A stretch of DNA of 64,000 bases, taken from Streptomyces sp. NBC_01214 (GTDB lineage: Bacteria; Actinomycetota; Actinomycetes; Streptomycetales; Streptomycetaceae). Each line of letters starts with the position of its first letter. Position 1 is the first letter of the stretch. The position numbers and the translations under genes were made by a program. Below are positions 41,702 to 50,912 of this stretch, piece by piece. The DNA is taken from NCBI RefSeq assembly GCF_026340975.1, contig NZ_JAPEOS010000002.1, forward strand, positions 948,501-1,012,500, in the 5' to 3' direction. The notes beneath the pieces were generated by a model. It was not told where the DNA came from. It was given only the letters and a program-made list of their open reading frames with translations, and made no database searches.

Positions 41702-44700
41702 TTACGCCTCGAAGACCTCGTTCAGCAGCAGCTGCTGCTCCGCCTGGTGGCGCTTCGCGGAGCCCACCGCCGGGGACGAGCCGTGCGGGCGCGAGATGCG
41801 CCGCAGGCGCTCGCCCGCCGGGACGTCCGCGCCGACCGCCAGGTCGAGGTGGTCGATCAGGTTAAGCGCGATGAACGGCCACGCACCCTGGTTCGCCGGC
41901 TCCTCCTGCGCCCAGATGTACTTGGCCGCGTTCGGGAACTTCGCGATCTCCGCCTGGAGCTCCGCACCGGCGAGCGGGTACAGCCGCTCGATGCGGATGA
42001 TCGCGGTGTCCGTGATGCCGCGCTTCTCGCGCTCGGCCTCCAGGTCGTAGTAGACCTTGCCGGCGCAGAAGACGACCTTGCGGACCGCGTTCGGGTCCAC
42101 GGTGCTGTCACCGATGACCGGACGGAACGAACCGCTGGTGAACTCCTCCGCCTTCGACGCCGCAGCCTTCAGACGCAGCATCGACTTCGGGGTGAAGACG
42201 ATGAGCGGCTTGTGGTGCGGGTTGTGGACCTGCCAGCGCAGCAGGTGGAAGTAGTTGGAGGGGAGGGTGGGCATGGCGACCGTCATGTTGTCCTGGGCGC
42301 ACATCTGGAGGAAGCGCTCGGGACGCGCGGACGAGTGGTCCGGGCCCTGGCCCTCGTAGCCGTGCGGGAGGAGCAGCGTGACGCCGGAGGTCTGGCCCCA
42401 CTTCTGCTCGGCCGAGGAGATGAACTCGTCGACGACGGTCTGCGCGCCGTTGACGAAGTCACCGAACTGGGCCTCCCACAGGACCAGCGCGTCCGGACGG
42501 GCCAGCGAGTAGCCGTACTCGAAGCCCATGGCCGCGTACTCGGAGAGCAGCGAGTCGTAGACGTTGTAGCGGGCCTGGTCCTCCGACAGGTAGAGGAGCG
42601 GGGTGTAGTCCTCGCCCGTCTCCCGGTCGATGAGGACCGCGTGGCGCTGGCCGAAGGTGCCGCGGCGGGAGTCCTGGCCGGACAGTCGGACCGGGGTGCC
42701 CTCCATCAGCAGCGAGCCGAAGGCGAGGGTCTCGCCCATGCCCCAGTCGATGGTGCCCTCGTCGATCATCGCCGCGCGGCGCTGCAGCTGCGGCAGCAGG
42801 CGCGGGTGGACGGTGACGCCCTCGGGGATGGTGACCTGGGACTCGGCGATCCGCTTGACGACGTCCTGGGAGATCGCGGTGTTCACCGCGACCGGGAAGT
42901 CGGCCGACGGGGCCGGGGCGGCCGGTGCGGCGACCGCGGGCTGCGTGGCGGCCTCGCGGACCTCCGCGAAGACCTTCTCCAGCTGGCCCTGGAAGTCCTG
43001 GAGCGCCTGCTCGGCCTCTTCCAGCGTGATGTCGCCGCGACCGATGAGGGACTCGGTGTAGAGCTTGCGCACCGAGCGCTTCTTGTCGATCAGGTCGTAC
43101 ATCAGCGGCTGCGTGAACGCCGGGTTGTCCGACTCGTTGTGACCGCGGCGGCGGTAGCAGATGAGGTCGATGACCACGTCCTTGTTGAACGCCTGGCGGA
43201 ACTCGAAGGCCAGACGGGCAACCCGGACGACGGCCTCGGGGTCGTCGCCGTTCACGTGGAAGATCGGCGCCTCGATCATGCGGGCCACGTCGGTCGCGTA
43301 CATCGAGGAACGCGAGGACTCCGGGGCGGCGGTGAAGCCGACCTGGTTGTTGATGACCACGTGCACGGTGCCGCCGGTGCGGTAGCCGCGCAGCTGCGAC
43401 ATGTTCAGCGTCTCGGCGACGACGCCCTGGCCCGCGAAGGCCGCGTCGCCGTGGAGCGCGAGGGGCAGGACCGTGAAGTCCGTGCCGCCCTTGTTGATGA
43501 CGTCCTGCTTGGCGCGGGCGACACCCTCCAGGACCGGGTCGACCGCCTCCAGGTGCGAGGGGTTCGCGACGAGCGAGACCTTGATCTGCTCGCCGTCCAG
43601 GCCGGTGAAGGTGCCCTCGGCGCCCAGGTGGTACTTGACGTCGCCGGAGCCGTGCATGGACTTCGGGTCGAGGTTGCCCTCGAACTCGCGGAAGATCTGC
43701 GCGTACGACTTGCCGACGATGTTCGCCAGGACGTTCAGGCGGCCGCGGTGGGCCATGCCGATGACGACCTCTTCGAGGCGGGCCTCGGCGGCCGAGTCGA
43801 TGACGGCGTCGAGCAGCGGGATGACGGACTCGCCGCCCTCCAGGGAGAAGCGCTTCTGGCCGACGTACTTCGTCTGCAGGAAGGTCTCGAAGGCCTCCGC
43901 CGCGTTCAGGCGGCGCAGGATGCGCAGCTGCTCCTCGCGCTCCGGCTTGGAGTGCGGGCGCTCGATGCGGTCCTGGATCCAGCGGCGCTGCTTCGGGTCC
44001 TGGATGTGCATGAACTCGACGCCGGTGGTGCGGCAGTACGAGTCGCGCAGCACGCCGAGGATGTCGCGGAGCTTCATCATCGACTTGCCGGAGAAGCCGC
44101 CGACCGCGAACTCGCGCTCCAGGTCCCACAGGGTGAGGCCGTGCTCGGTGATGTCGAGGTCGGGGTGCTTGCGCTGCTTGTACTCCAGCGGGTCGGTGTC
44201 GGCCATGACGTGGCCGCGGACCCGGTAGGAGTGGATCAGCTCGAAGACGCGGGCGGCCTTCGTGACGTCGTCGTCGTGCGAGGCGTCGATGTCGCGGTTC
44301 CAGCGGACCGGCTCGTACGGGATGCGCAGCGACTCGAAGACGGAGTCGTAGAAGTCGCTCTCGCCGAGCAGCAGGTTCGCGACGATGCGCAGGAACTCGC
44401 CGGAGGCCGCACCCTGGATGACCCGGTGGTCGTAGGTCGAGGTCAGGGTCATGACCTTGGAGATGCCCAGCTTGTTCAGGGTGTCCTGCGAGGTGCCCTG
44501 GAACTCGGCGGGGTAGTCCATGGAGCCGACGCCCATGATGACCGACTGTCCGGGCATCAGGCGGGGCACGGAGTGCACGGTGCCCAGGCCGCCGGGGTTG
44601 GTCAGCGAGACGGTGACGCCGGTGAAGTCGTCCATCGTCAGCTTGCCGACGCGGGCGCGGCGGACGATGTCCTCGTAGGCCTGCCAGAACTCGAAGAAGT

Positions 44701-45613
44701 TGAGGGTCTCGGCCTTCTTGATGCCGGCGACGACGAGCTGGCGGTCGCCGTTGGGCTTCACCAGGTCGATCGCGAGACCGAAGTTGATGTGCTCGGGCTT
44801 GACCAGGGTCGGCTTGCCGTCCTTCTCCGCGAAGGAGTAGTTCATGGCCGGCATGGCCTTGATCGCCTGCACCATCGCGTAGCCGATCAGGTGCGTGAAG
44901 GAGATCTTCCCGCCCCGGGCGCGCTTGAGGTGGTTGTTGATGACGATGCGGTTGTCGAACAGCAGCTTCACCGGGACGGCGCGGACGGAGGTGGCCGTCG
45001 GCACGTCGAGGGAGGCGTTCATGTTCTTGGCGACGGCAGCCGCCGGGCCGCGGAGCGTCACCAGCTGGGGGCCCTCGGGGGCCTCGGTGGCGGGCGCGGC
45101 CTTCTGCGGGGCTACGGAGGAGGGGGCGGGCGCGGCCGGTGCGGCGGCCGGGGCCTGGGAGGTGACAGTCACAGCAGGGGCACCAGAGGGGGTGGCAGGA
45201 GCAGGGGCAGGAGCTGACACGGGCGCAGCAGCTGGCGCGGCGGCAGCCGCTCCAGTGGAGCCGGCGCTCGCACCGGGTGTCGGGGCAGGGGCTGCGGCGC
45301 GCGCCGCCCCCGTGGCGGCGGCGTCGGTGACCTGCGGCGCCGCGGTGACGGTGGTGGCGGCCTGTGCGGAGGCGCCGTCCGTCGTCGCGGGCTTCTGGGG
45401 ACCGTCCGACTTCACCGGAGCGACGGCGCCCCCCGGCTTGTAGTCGGCGAAAAAGTCCCACCAGGCCCGGTCGACCGAGTTCGGGTCCTGGAGGTACTGC
45501 TGATAGATCTCGTCGACGAGCCACTCATTGGCGCCGAAGCCTGAGGCAGGGTTCTTCCCGCCCTCTGCTGCTTCGGTCGTGGTGCTCGAGTTACTGGGGG
45601 ACTGTGGCGACAC
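41702..45613 (-). CDS. kgd: Multifunctional 2-oxoglutarate dehydrogenase E1/E2 (KGD type)
   Basis: A 1303-residue protein. N-terminal E1-type segment (GFGANEWLVDEIYQQYLQDP), a long Ala/Pro linker (about 70-200), an E2 acyltransferase domain (TYDHRVIQGAASGEF with the catalytic His) and the TPP-dependent E1 domain (EFMHIQDPKQRRWIQDRIE through YRRRGHNESDNPAFTQPLMY). This is the actinobacterial OdhA/KGD layout, which lacks a lipoyl domain and works with an external E2. It oxidises 2-oxoglutarate in the TCA cycle. GTG 45613 starts the family-typical MSPQSPSNSS; the open frame extends 25 codons further upstream. Confidence 0.93.
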   Translation of the reverse strand: MSPQSPSNSSTTTEAAEGGKNPASGFGANEWLVDEIYQQYLQDPNSVDRAWWDFFADYKPGGAVAPVKSDGPQKPATTDGASAQAATTVTAAPQVTDAAATGAARAAAPAPTPGASAGSTGAAAAAPAAAPVSAPAPAPATPSGAPAVTVTSQAPAAAPAAPAPSSVAPQKAAPATEAPEGPQLVTLRGPAAAVAKNMNASLDVPTATSVRAVPVKLLFDNRIVINNHLKRARGGKISFTHLIGYAMVQAIKAMPAMNYSFAEKDGKPTLVKPEHINFGLAIDLVKPNGDRQLVVAGIKKAETLNFFEFWQAYEDIVRRARVGKLTMDDFTGVTVSLTNPGGLGTVHSVPRLMPGQSVIMGVGSMDYPAEFQGTSQDTLNKLGISKVMTLTSTYDHRVIQGAASGEFLRIVANLLLGESDFYDSVFESLRIPYEPVRWNRDIDASHDDDVTKAARVFELIHSYRVRGHVMADTDPLEYKQRKHPDLDITEHGLTLWDLEREFAVGGFSGKSMMKLRDILGVLRDSYCRTTGVEFMHIQDPKQRRWIQDRIERPHSKPEREEQLRILRRLNAAEAFETFLQTKYVGQKRFSLEGGESVIPLLDAVIDSAAEARLEEVVIGMAHRGRLNVLANIVGKSYAQIFREFEGNLDPKSMHGSGDVKYHLGAEGTFTGLDGEQIKVSLVANPSHLEAVDPVLEGVARAKQDVINKGGTDFTVLPLALHGDAAFAGQGVVAETLNMSQLRGYRTGGTVHVVINNQVGFTAAPESSRSSMYATDVARMIEAPIFHVNGDDPEAVVRVARLAFEFRQAFNKDVVIDLICYRRRGHNESDNPAFTQPLMYDLIDKKRSVRKLYTESLIGRGDITLEEAEQALQDFQGQLEKVFAEVREAATQPAVAAPAAPAPSADFPVAVNTAISQDVVKRIAESQVTIPEGVTVHPRLLPQLQRRAAMIDEGTIDWGMGETLAFGSLLMEGTPVRLSGQDSRRGTFGQRHAVLIDRETGEDYTPLLYLSEDQARYNVYDSLLSEYAAMGFEYGYSLARPDALVLWEAQFGDFVNGAQTVVDEFISSAEQKWGQTSGVTLLLPHGYEGQGPDHSSARPERFLQMCAQDNMTVAMPTLPSNYFHLLRWQVHNPHHKPLIVFTPKSMLRLKAAASKAEEFTSGSFRPVIGDSTVDPNAVRKVVFCAGKVYYDLEAEREKRGITDTAIIRIERLYPLAGAELQAEIAKFPNAAKYIWAQEEPANQGAWPFIALNLIDHLDLAVGADVPAGERLRRISRPHGSSPAVGSAKRHQAEQQLLLNEVFEA

Positions 45614-45883
45614 GGCGGCAACCGCCCTCTTCCGCTTCACAAGGTATGGACAGCGGGAATAAAGGCTACGCCTCCTCGGGCGCTGCATGCAGGCCGGGCG
45701 GGACTTACGTCGCGCAGGTCACATCGAACGGCGGGTTTCGGCACGTGGAATGGCGGGAAACCAGCCTGGTTCGGGTAGGGGGCACCGAGGTTGCGGCCCC
45801 CTGGCTTCGCACCCCTGACGGACCCCGGGTACGTGTGGCCGAGATCATGTCCTTCCCACTCGAACCCTACGTCAACACGGCGC

Positions 45884-46975
45884 CTATGAGCTGCCCGGAA
45901 GCGTGACGAGGATGCGGCAGCCGCGTGACGATTCGGCCACTCCGATCCGGCCTCCGTGCAGCTCCACGGCCCAGCGGGCGATCGCCAGGCCCAGTCCGGT
46001 GCCTCCGTCGCCGCCGCGCGCGCTGCCCCGGTTGAACCGCTCGAAGACGCGGTGGCGCTCCGCCTCGGGGATGCCCGGGCCCTCGTCCCGCACCTCCAGC
46101 ACCAGGCTTCCGGGCGCGTCGCCGGTCCGGGCGCGGACCGTGACCCGGCCGTGCGGAGGGCTGTGCTTGACCGCGTTGTCGATCAGATTTGCGACCACCT
46201 GGTGAAGCCGTTCGGCGTCCGCGTGCGCCCACAGCTCGGGCGGGAAGACGTCCAGGTGCAGGTGCACGTCGTTGCGGCTGTGCCCGCCCGAACCGGAGAG
46301 GAGCCCCGGTCGGCCGGCGGCCGCCAGCCGCGATTCCTTCAGCACGCCCGACAGGTACGGCCACACCTCGAAGCGGCGGGCGCGCAGCGGGACCACGCCG
46401 TTGTCCACCCGGGACAGGTCCAGCAGGGTCTCCACGAGCCCGCCGAGCCGCTCGGTCTGCTTCAGCATCGTGCGCATGGTCTCGGGATCGGCGGCCGAGA
46501 CCCCGTCCACCACGTTCTCCAGCACGGCCCGCAGCGCCGCGATGGGCGTGCGCAGCTCGTGCGAGACGTTGGCGACGAGCTCCTTGCGGTGCCGGTCCAC
46601 GGCCTCCAGGTCGTCCGCCATCAGATTGATGGTGGAGGCCAGGTCGCCCAGCTCGTCGCGGCGCCCCGCCCCGCGCACGCGCCGGGTGAAGTCGCCGTGG
46701 GATATCGCCCGGGCCACCGTCGTCATGTCGTCCAGCGGCGCCGTCAGGCTGTGCGCCACGAACTGGGTGATCAACATCGAGGCGATCACCGAGAAGACCG
46801 TGATGAACCGCAGCTCGGTGTCGGTCCGCAGGGCCACGAGCAGCAGGCCCGTCGTGATGAAGACCGAGACCACGACGAGCGTGCCCAGCTTGGTCTTGAT
46901 CGAGAAGGGCGAGAAGGGCCGCAGCCCCACGGGAGGCCGTTGCCGTTGCCGCAGCCGGTTCGGCGGGCCGCTCAT
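45884..46975 (-). CDS. Two-component sensor histidine kinase
   Basis: A 363-residue kinase with two transmembrane helices (LGTLVVVSVFITTGLLLVAL and FITVFSVIASMLITQFVAHS) separated by only about eight residues, then HAMP, the phospho-acceptor motif NVSHELRTPI and an ATPase domain with VANLIDNAVKHSP (N box) and DEGPGIPEAERHRVFERF, GGTGLGLAIA (G boxes). The tiny external loop means sensing is probably within the membrane. Its start overlaps the response regulator stop by ATGA. The signal is unknown. Confidence 0.9.
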   Translation of the reverse strand: MSGPPNRLRQRQRPPVGLRPFSPFSIKTKLGTLVVVSVFITTGLLLVALRTDTELRFITVFSVIASMLITQFVAHSLTAPLDDMTTVARAISHGDFTRRVRGAGRRDELGDLASTINLMADDLEAVDRHRKELVANVSHELRTPIAALRAVLENVVDGVSAADPETMRTMLKQTERLGGLVETLLDLSRVDNGVVPLRARRFEVWPYLSGVLKESRLAAAGRPGLLSGSGGHSRNDVHLHLDVFPPELWAHADAERLHQVVANLIDNAVKHSPPHGRVTVRARTGDAPGSLVLEVRDEGPGIPEAERHRVFERFNRGSARGGDGGTGLGLAIARWAVELHGGRIGVAESSRGCRILVTLPGSS

Positions 46976-47712
46976 GCCTGGGCCGGGGTCTCCAGGGCGT
47001 ACCCGACGCCGTGGACGGTGCGGATCCGCTCCGCGCCGATCTTGCGGCGCAGGGCCTTGATGTGGCTGTCCACGGTACGGGTCCCGGAGGCGTCGGCCCA
47101 GTCCCAGACCTCGGCCAGCAGCTGCTCCCGGGAGAGCACCGCCCGCGGGGTCCCGGCCAGGCACACCAGCAGGTCGAACTCGGTGGGGGTCAGGTGCACG
47201 TCCTCGGTGTGCACCCGGACCCGGCGCTGCGCGTGGTCGATCTCCAGGTCGCCCAGGCGCAGGGTGGCCCCGCGCGGGGTGTGCGCGGCCATGGTGGCCC
47301 GCTCCACGCGCCGCAGCAGGACGTGGACCCGGGCGGCCAGCTCGCGCATCGAGAACGGCTTGGTCATGTAGTCGTCCGCCCCGACCCCGAGCCCGACCAG
47401 CAGGTCGGTCTCGTCGTCGCGCGCGGTGAGCATGAGGACCGGCACGGGCCGCTGGGCCTGGACCCGGCGGCAGACCTCCAGGCCGTCGAAGCCGGGCAGC
47501 ATGATGTCGAGGACCAGTAGCTCGGGCAGCCAGCTCTCGGCCGCCGCGACGGCAGAGGGGCCGTCGCCCGCGGTCTGCACCTGGAAGCCCTCCGCGCGCA
47601 GGCGGGCCGCGATGGCCTCGGCGATGGTGTGGTCGTCCTCGACGACCAGCACACGCCGTTGGGCGCCTGGTGTCGCCGCGGCGCTCTGATGGGTGGTGTG
47701 TGTCTGTTCCAT
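46972..47712 (-). CDS. OmpR-family response regulator
   Basis: A 246-residue regulator: receiver domain (RVLVVEDDHTIAEAIAARL; phospho-acceptor Asp in LLVLDIMLPGFDGLE; Lys in DDYMTKPFSMREL) and an OmpR winged helix (HLTPTEFDLLVCLAGTPRAVLSREQLL ... TVDSHIKALRRKIG). Overlaps the kinase gene by ATGA, so the pair is one operon with the regulator first. Targets unknown. Confidence 0.92.
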   Translation of the reverse strand: MEQTHTTHQSAAATPGAQRRVLVVEDDHTIAEAIAARLRAEGFQVQTAGDGPSAVAAAESWLPELLVLDIMLPGFDGLEVCRRVQAQRPVPVLMLTARDDETDLLVGLGVGADDYMTKPFSMRELAARVHVLLRRVERATMAAHTPRGATLRLGDLEIDHAQRRVRVHTEDVHLTPTEFDLLVCLAGTPRAVLSREQLLAEVWDWADASGTRTVDSHIKALRRKIGAERIRTVHGVGYALETPAQA

Positions 47713-47830
47713 GTCCGCCCCTGAAGATCCCGCGTGAATGGGGTGCAGCGTAGAGGAGGCGTCGGCCTGCGGCTACGTGGGGTTCGGACATGGCATATGT
47801 GCTGGACCGGAGTAAGCGGAATGTGTGGTA

Positions 47831-47865
47831 CCGGGTGCCGGTCCCCCCACGGGACCGGCACCCGG
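47831..47865. terminator. Terminator of the GH3 gene
   Basis: Perfect 15-bp arms CCGGGTGCCGGTCCC and GGGACCGGCACCCGG around CCCAC, between the GH3 stop (47959) and the response regulator promoter. Confidence 0.85.
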
Positions 47866-47958
47866 CGGGCGAGACCGGTCAGGTGCCTCGCCGTTCTTGC
47901 CCTCCGCGGGGCACCCGGGCGGGTGCTCGGAGGATGCCCGGAGGGTGGCCGGGGTGCC

Positions 47959-49716
47959 CTAGAGGGTCAGCCCGTGGCCGTGCGGGAAGACCGGGTCGAG
48001 CGTGTCGTTCGGCACATCGGGACTGGAGGCCTCGACGGCCTCCATCGAGCGCGGGAGCTCGAAGGGGAGGCGGCCCTGCGGGGTGGCGCGGCCGAAGGCC
48101 ACGTCCAGCAGGGCCGCGTCGCAGGCCCCGTAGTCGGCGATCAGGGCCGCCGCGCGCCCGGCGATCTCCGGGATGACGGCGGCCCGCTCCAGGTTGATGC
48201 AGACCAGGGTCGGGACCTGGTCCAGGAGGGCCAGGATCCGGGTCAGCTCGGGCTCGGGGAAGGCCAGCGAACCCGAGTGGAAGTAGGACTCGAAGACGTT
48301 CTCGCGGGGCTCGTACGGGGTCCGCAGCCGCAGCACCGCGAGATCCGCCTCGGCCGGGTCGTCGACGACCTCGCCGTATCCGGCGGCGACGGCCGGGTCC
48401 ACGTTCCGCACGTACAGCTTCGGCCCCGTGGTGAGCGGGAGCAGGCCGTCCGGGTTGGTCAGGACGGTGAGGGAGCGGCGCTGGGCCGCGGCCCCCAGGG
48501 CCGTGAAGTCGGACCGGCCGACGATCTCGGCCGCCGCGTCCGGATCCACGTACGGGTCCTCGAACAGGCCGAGCGTGAACTTCTCCCGCAGCAGGCGGCG
48601 TACCGAGTCGTCGATCCGGGACTCCGGGACGCGGCCCGAGCGGACCAGCTCCACGATCACCTCGGGGCACTGCTCGCCGCCGAACTGGTCGCAGCCGGCC
48701 TCCAGGGCGCGGGCCGCCCGCTCGGCCACGCCCAGGTGCTCCAGGCCCCAGGCGCGCGCCGGGTGGACCTGCCCGAAGATCGTCGCGTCGTTGAGCAGCC
48801 CCCAGTCGGCGCAGACGATGCCCTCGAAGCCGAGTTCCTCGCGGAGCAGGCCGGTGACCACGCCCTTGTTGAAGCCGAAGCCGACCTCCTCCCAGTCCGT
48901 GCCGATCGGCTGGCCGTAGTACGGCATCATCTGCGCGCACCCGGCGGCGATCGCCGCCCTGAACGGCTCCAGGTGGTGCTCGCGCATGCCGCCCGGATAG
49001 ACCTGCTCCTTGCCGTGCGCGAAGTGCGGGTCCTCGCCGTCCTTCTGGGGGCCGCCGCCGGGGAAGTGCTTGACCATCGCGGACACCGACCCGGGCCCGA
49101 GGGTCGGGCCCTGCAAGCCGCGTACGTACGCCGCCACGAGCTCGCCCGTCAGCCGGGCGTCGGAGCCGAACGTGCCGGACTGGCGGGCCCAGCGGGGCTC
49201 GCTGGCCAGGTCGATCTGCGGGTGCAGGGCGACGCGGAAGCCGACCGCGAGGTACTCGCGGCGGACGGTGTCGGCGAACCGGTGGACGAGCTCGGGGTCG
49301 CCGATGGCGGCCAGGCCCAGGGCCTCCGGCCAGGCGGAGAAGGCGCCGGAGTTGAAGGACGCGCCGACGTTGTCGGTGAAGGCGTGGCGCGGGTCGGTGG
49401 AGAAGGTCACCGGGATGCCGAGGCGGGTGGCCGCGGCCATCTCCTGGACGGCGTTCTGCCACCGGGCCATCTCGCGGGGCCCGTAGGTGCCGAGCAGGTT
49501 GAAGTGGGTGAGGAAGCGGTCCTCGACCAGCTCGGGCGTGGTGAAGGGGAGCATCGAGCCGTCGGTCTCGGTGACCGGGGTGCCGTCCGCGTTCATCATC
49601 AGCATCGAGTGGAAGAGCTGGCCGGCCTTCTCCTCCAGGGTCATCCGGGAGAGCAGGTCCTCCACGCGGCGGCCCACGGGCAGCGCAGCGTCTCGGTAAT
49701 CGGGCGTCGCGTTCAT
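47959..49716 (-). CDS. Glycoside hydrolase family 3 (beta-glucosidase-like)
   Basis: A 585-residue GH3 enzyme with the KHFPG motif (216-220) and the nucleophile region GIVCADWGLLND (D304). The family retains the sugar configuration; beta-glucosidase and beta-xylosidase are likely activities. No signal peptide is seen, so it is intracellular and may act on imported oligosaccharides. AGGAG precedes ATG 49716. It is divergent from a TetR gene with a dyad between them, which suggests control by that regulator. Confidence 0.85.
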   Translation of the reverse strand: MNATPDYRDAALPVGRRVEDLLSRMTLEEKAGQLFHSMLMMNADGTPVTETDGSMLPFTTPELVEDRFLTHFNLLGTYGPREMARWQNAVQEMAAATRLGIPVTFSTDPRHAFTDNVGASFNSGAFSAWPEALGLAAIGDPELVHRFADTVRREYLAVGFRVALHPQIDLASEPRWARQSGTFGSDARLTGELVAAYVRGLQGPTLGPGSVSAMVKHFPGGGPQKDGEDPHFAHGKEQVYPGGMREHHLEPFRAAIAAGCAQMMPYYGQPIGTDWEEVGFGFNKGVVTGLLREELGFEGIVCADWGLLNDATIFGQVHPARAWGLEHLGVAERAARALEAGCDQFGGEQCPEVIVELVRSGRVPESRIDDSVRRLLREKFTLGLFEDPYVDPDAAAEIVGRSDFTALGAAAQRRSLTVLTNPDGLLPLTTGPKLYVRNVDPAVAAGYGEVVDDPAEADLAVLRLRTPYEPRENVFESYFHSGSLAFPEPELTRILALLDQVPTLVCINLERAAVIPEIAGRAAALIADYGACDAALLDVAFGRATPQGRLPFELPRSMEAVEASSPDVPNDTLDPVFPHGHGLTL

Positions 49717-49771
49717 GGCGGGGCTCCTGGAGCACGTGACCGGGCGGATCGGCACGGCCACGGTAGGGCCG

Positions 49772-49795
49772 AAAACCGCGTACCTGCTAGGTTTT
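49772..49795. promoter_or_regulatory. Nested dyad between GH3 and TetR genes
   Basis: Outer arms AAAACC and GGTTTT, and an inner palindrome ACCT-GCT-AGGT, lie in the divergent spacer about 55 bp before the GH3 start and 65 bp before the TetR start. It is a good candidate TetR operator. Confidence 0.55.
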
Positions 49796-49859
49796 TGAAA
49801 AGTGAGCCGGGTCACACGGGCCGGACGGCCGGAAACGGCCGCGGCTTAGGCTGTTCGGC

Positions 49860-50558
49860 ATGGCACAGGACACGGGGCGGACGGGGCGGACGGCCCCGAA
49901 GGGACCGACGGGGCCGAAGGGGGCGAAGGCCTCGAAGGGCTCGGCCCGGGGGACCTACGCGGTGGGCGACGCCCGGCGGCAGAAGATCCTCGACACCGCC
50001 GTCGAGCACTTCGCGCAGTGGGGCTTCAACGCCTCCTCACTGGCCCGCATCGCCGCCGACTGCGGGATCACCCAGGGCGGACTGCTGCACCACTTCCGCG
50101 GCAAGGAGGACCTGCTGCTCTCGGTCCTGGCCCAGAGCGAGCAGCACGACGTCGAGCGGCTGTTCAGCGCGCCCGCCGAGTCGGTCGCCGCCCACTTCGC
50201 CACCGTCGTGGAGCTCGCCGCCGACAACGAGCGGCGGCCCGGCATCGTCCGGATGTTCCACACCCTGGTCGGCGAATCCGGCAACCCGGAGCACCCGGCC
50301 CACGCGTACTTCACCCAGCGCTACGCCCGGGTGCTCGGCTACACCGTCGAACTGCTGGAGGCGGGCGTCGCACGCGGCGAACTGCGCCCGGACACCGACT
50401 GCGAGGCCGTCGGCCGGGAGACCCTCGCCGTCATGGACGGCCTACAGATCCAGTGGGTGCTGGCGCCCGGAAGCGTGGACATGCCGGCCCGGCTGCGCGG
50501 ATTCCTGGACCGGCTGCTGCGCGACATCTCGGCCACGCCCCGGGTCGACCCGGGCTAG
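49860..50558 (+). CDS. TetR-family regulator
   Basis: A 232-residue regulator. A Gly/Lys/Thr-rich N-terminal tail (about 30 residues) precedes the TetR HTH (RQKILDTAVEHFAQWGFNAS ... GITQGGLLHHFRGKEDLL), then the ligand-binding helices. Divergent from the GH3 gene, which it probably controls. Its stop codon TAG (50556-50558) is the first three bases of the inverted repeat of a miniature element, so its last codons may have been changed by the insertion. Confidence 0.83.
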   Translation: MAQDTGRTGRTAPKGPTGPKGAKASKGSARGTYAVGDARRQKILDTAVEHFAQWGFNASSLARIAADCGITQGGLLHHFRGKEDLLLSVLAQSEQHDVERLFSAPAESVAAHFATVVELAADNERRPGIVRMFHTLVGESGNPEHPAHAYFTQRYARVLGYTVELLEAGVARGELRPDTDCEAVGRETLAVMDGLQIQWVLAPGSVDMPARLRGFLDRLLRDISATPRVDPG

Positions 50559-50748
50559 GTCGTCTCTTTCAGGTCTTGCCGGGCCCGCGACGCCCGGCAC
50601 CGCACCTGATCCCCCAGACTCCGTCCGGGGGGACCCCCAGGTTGTCGGGGCGCCCGCGTACGTCCAGTACACGGGCGCCCCTCCGCCTTGCCCTGCACGG
50701 CGCCGGACGCCGCGGGCTCGGCCGACACGATCCAAAAGAGACGACCTA
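50556..50748. mobile_element. Miniature inverted-repeat element 1
   Basis: A 193-bp element with perfect 14-bp terminal inverted repeats TAGGTCGTCTCTTT and AAAGAGACGACCTA. No gene inside. Its inner part CCAGTACACGGGCGCCCCTC shares sequence with the reverse complement of the next element (CCAGTATGAGGACGCCCCTC), so the two belong to related families. It holds further GC-rich hairpins. No target duplication is clear because the neighbour element abuts. Confidence 0.75.
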
Positions 50749-50912
50749 AGGGCTGTCCCGTAATCCCCGGCGGATCAGCGCACGGCGTCAGATGCGGTGC
50801 ATCGCAAGGCGGAGGGGCGTCCTCATACTGGGCGTATTCGGGCGTTCCGACAACGCAGTGAGGTGCCGTAGCTGTCGTCGTGCGCCCGCCGGGGATTTTG
50901 GGACAGCCCTTA
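50747..50912. mobile_element. Miniature inverted-repeat element 2
   Basis: A 166-bp element with perfect 13-bp termini TAAGGGCTGTCCC and GGGACAGCCCTTA, extended by TAATCCCCGGCGG and CCGCCGGGGATTT just inside. This palindromic repeat type is recalled as common in Streptomyces chromosomes. It carries no gene. Its right end supplies the stop codon (TTA on plus, TAA on minus) of the lipoprotein gene. Confidence 0.8.

Noticed and set aside
41660..45217. 1185-residue open frame on the plus strand over kgd
   Set aside because: Antisense shadow of kgd; composition is Val/Leu/Asp/Arg repeats without a fold.
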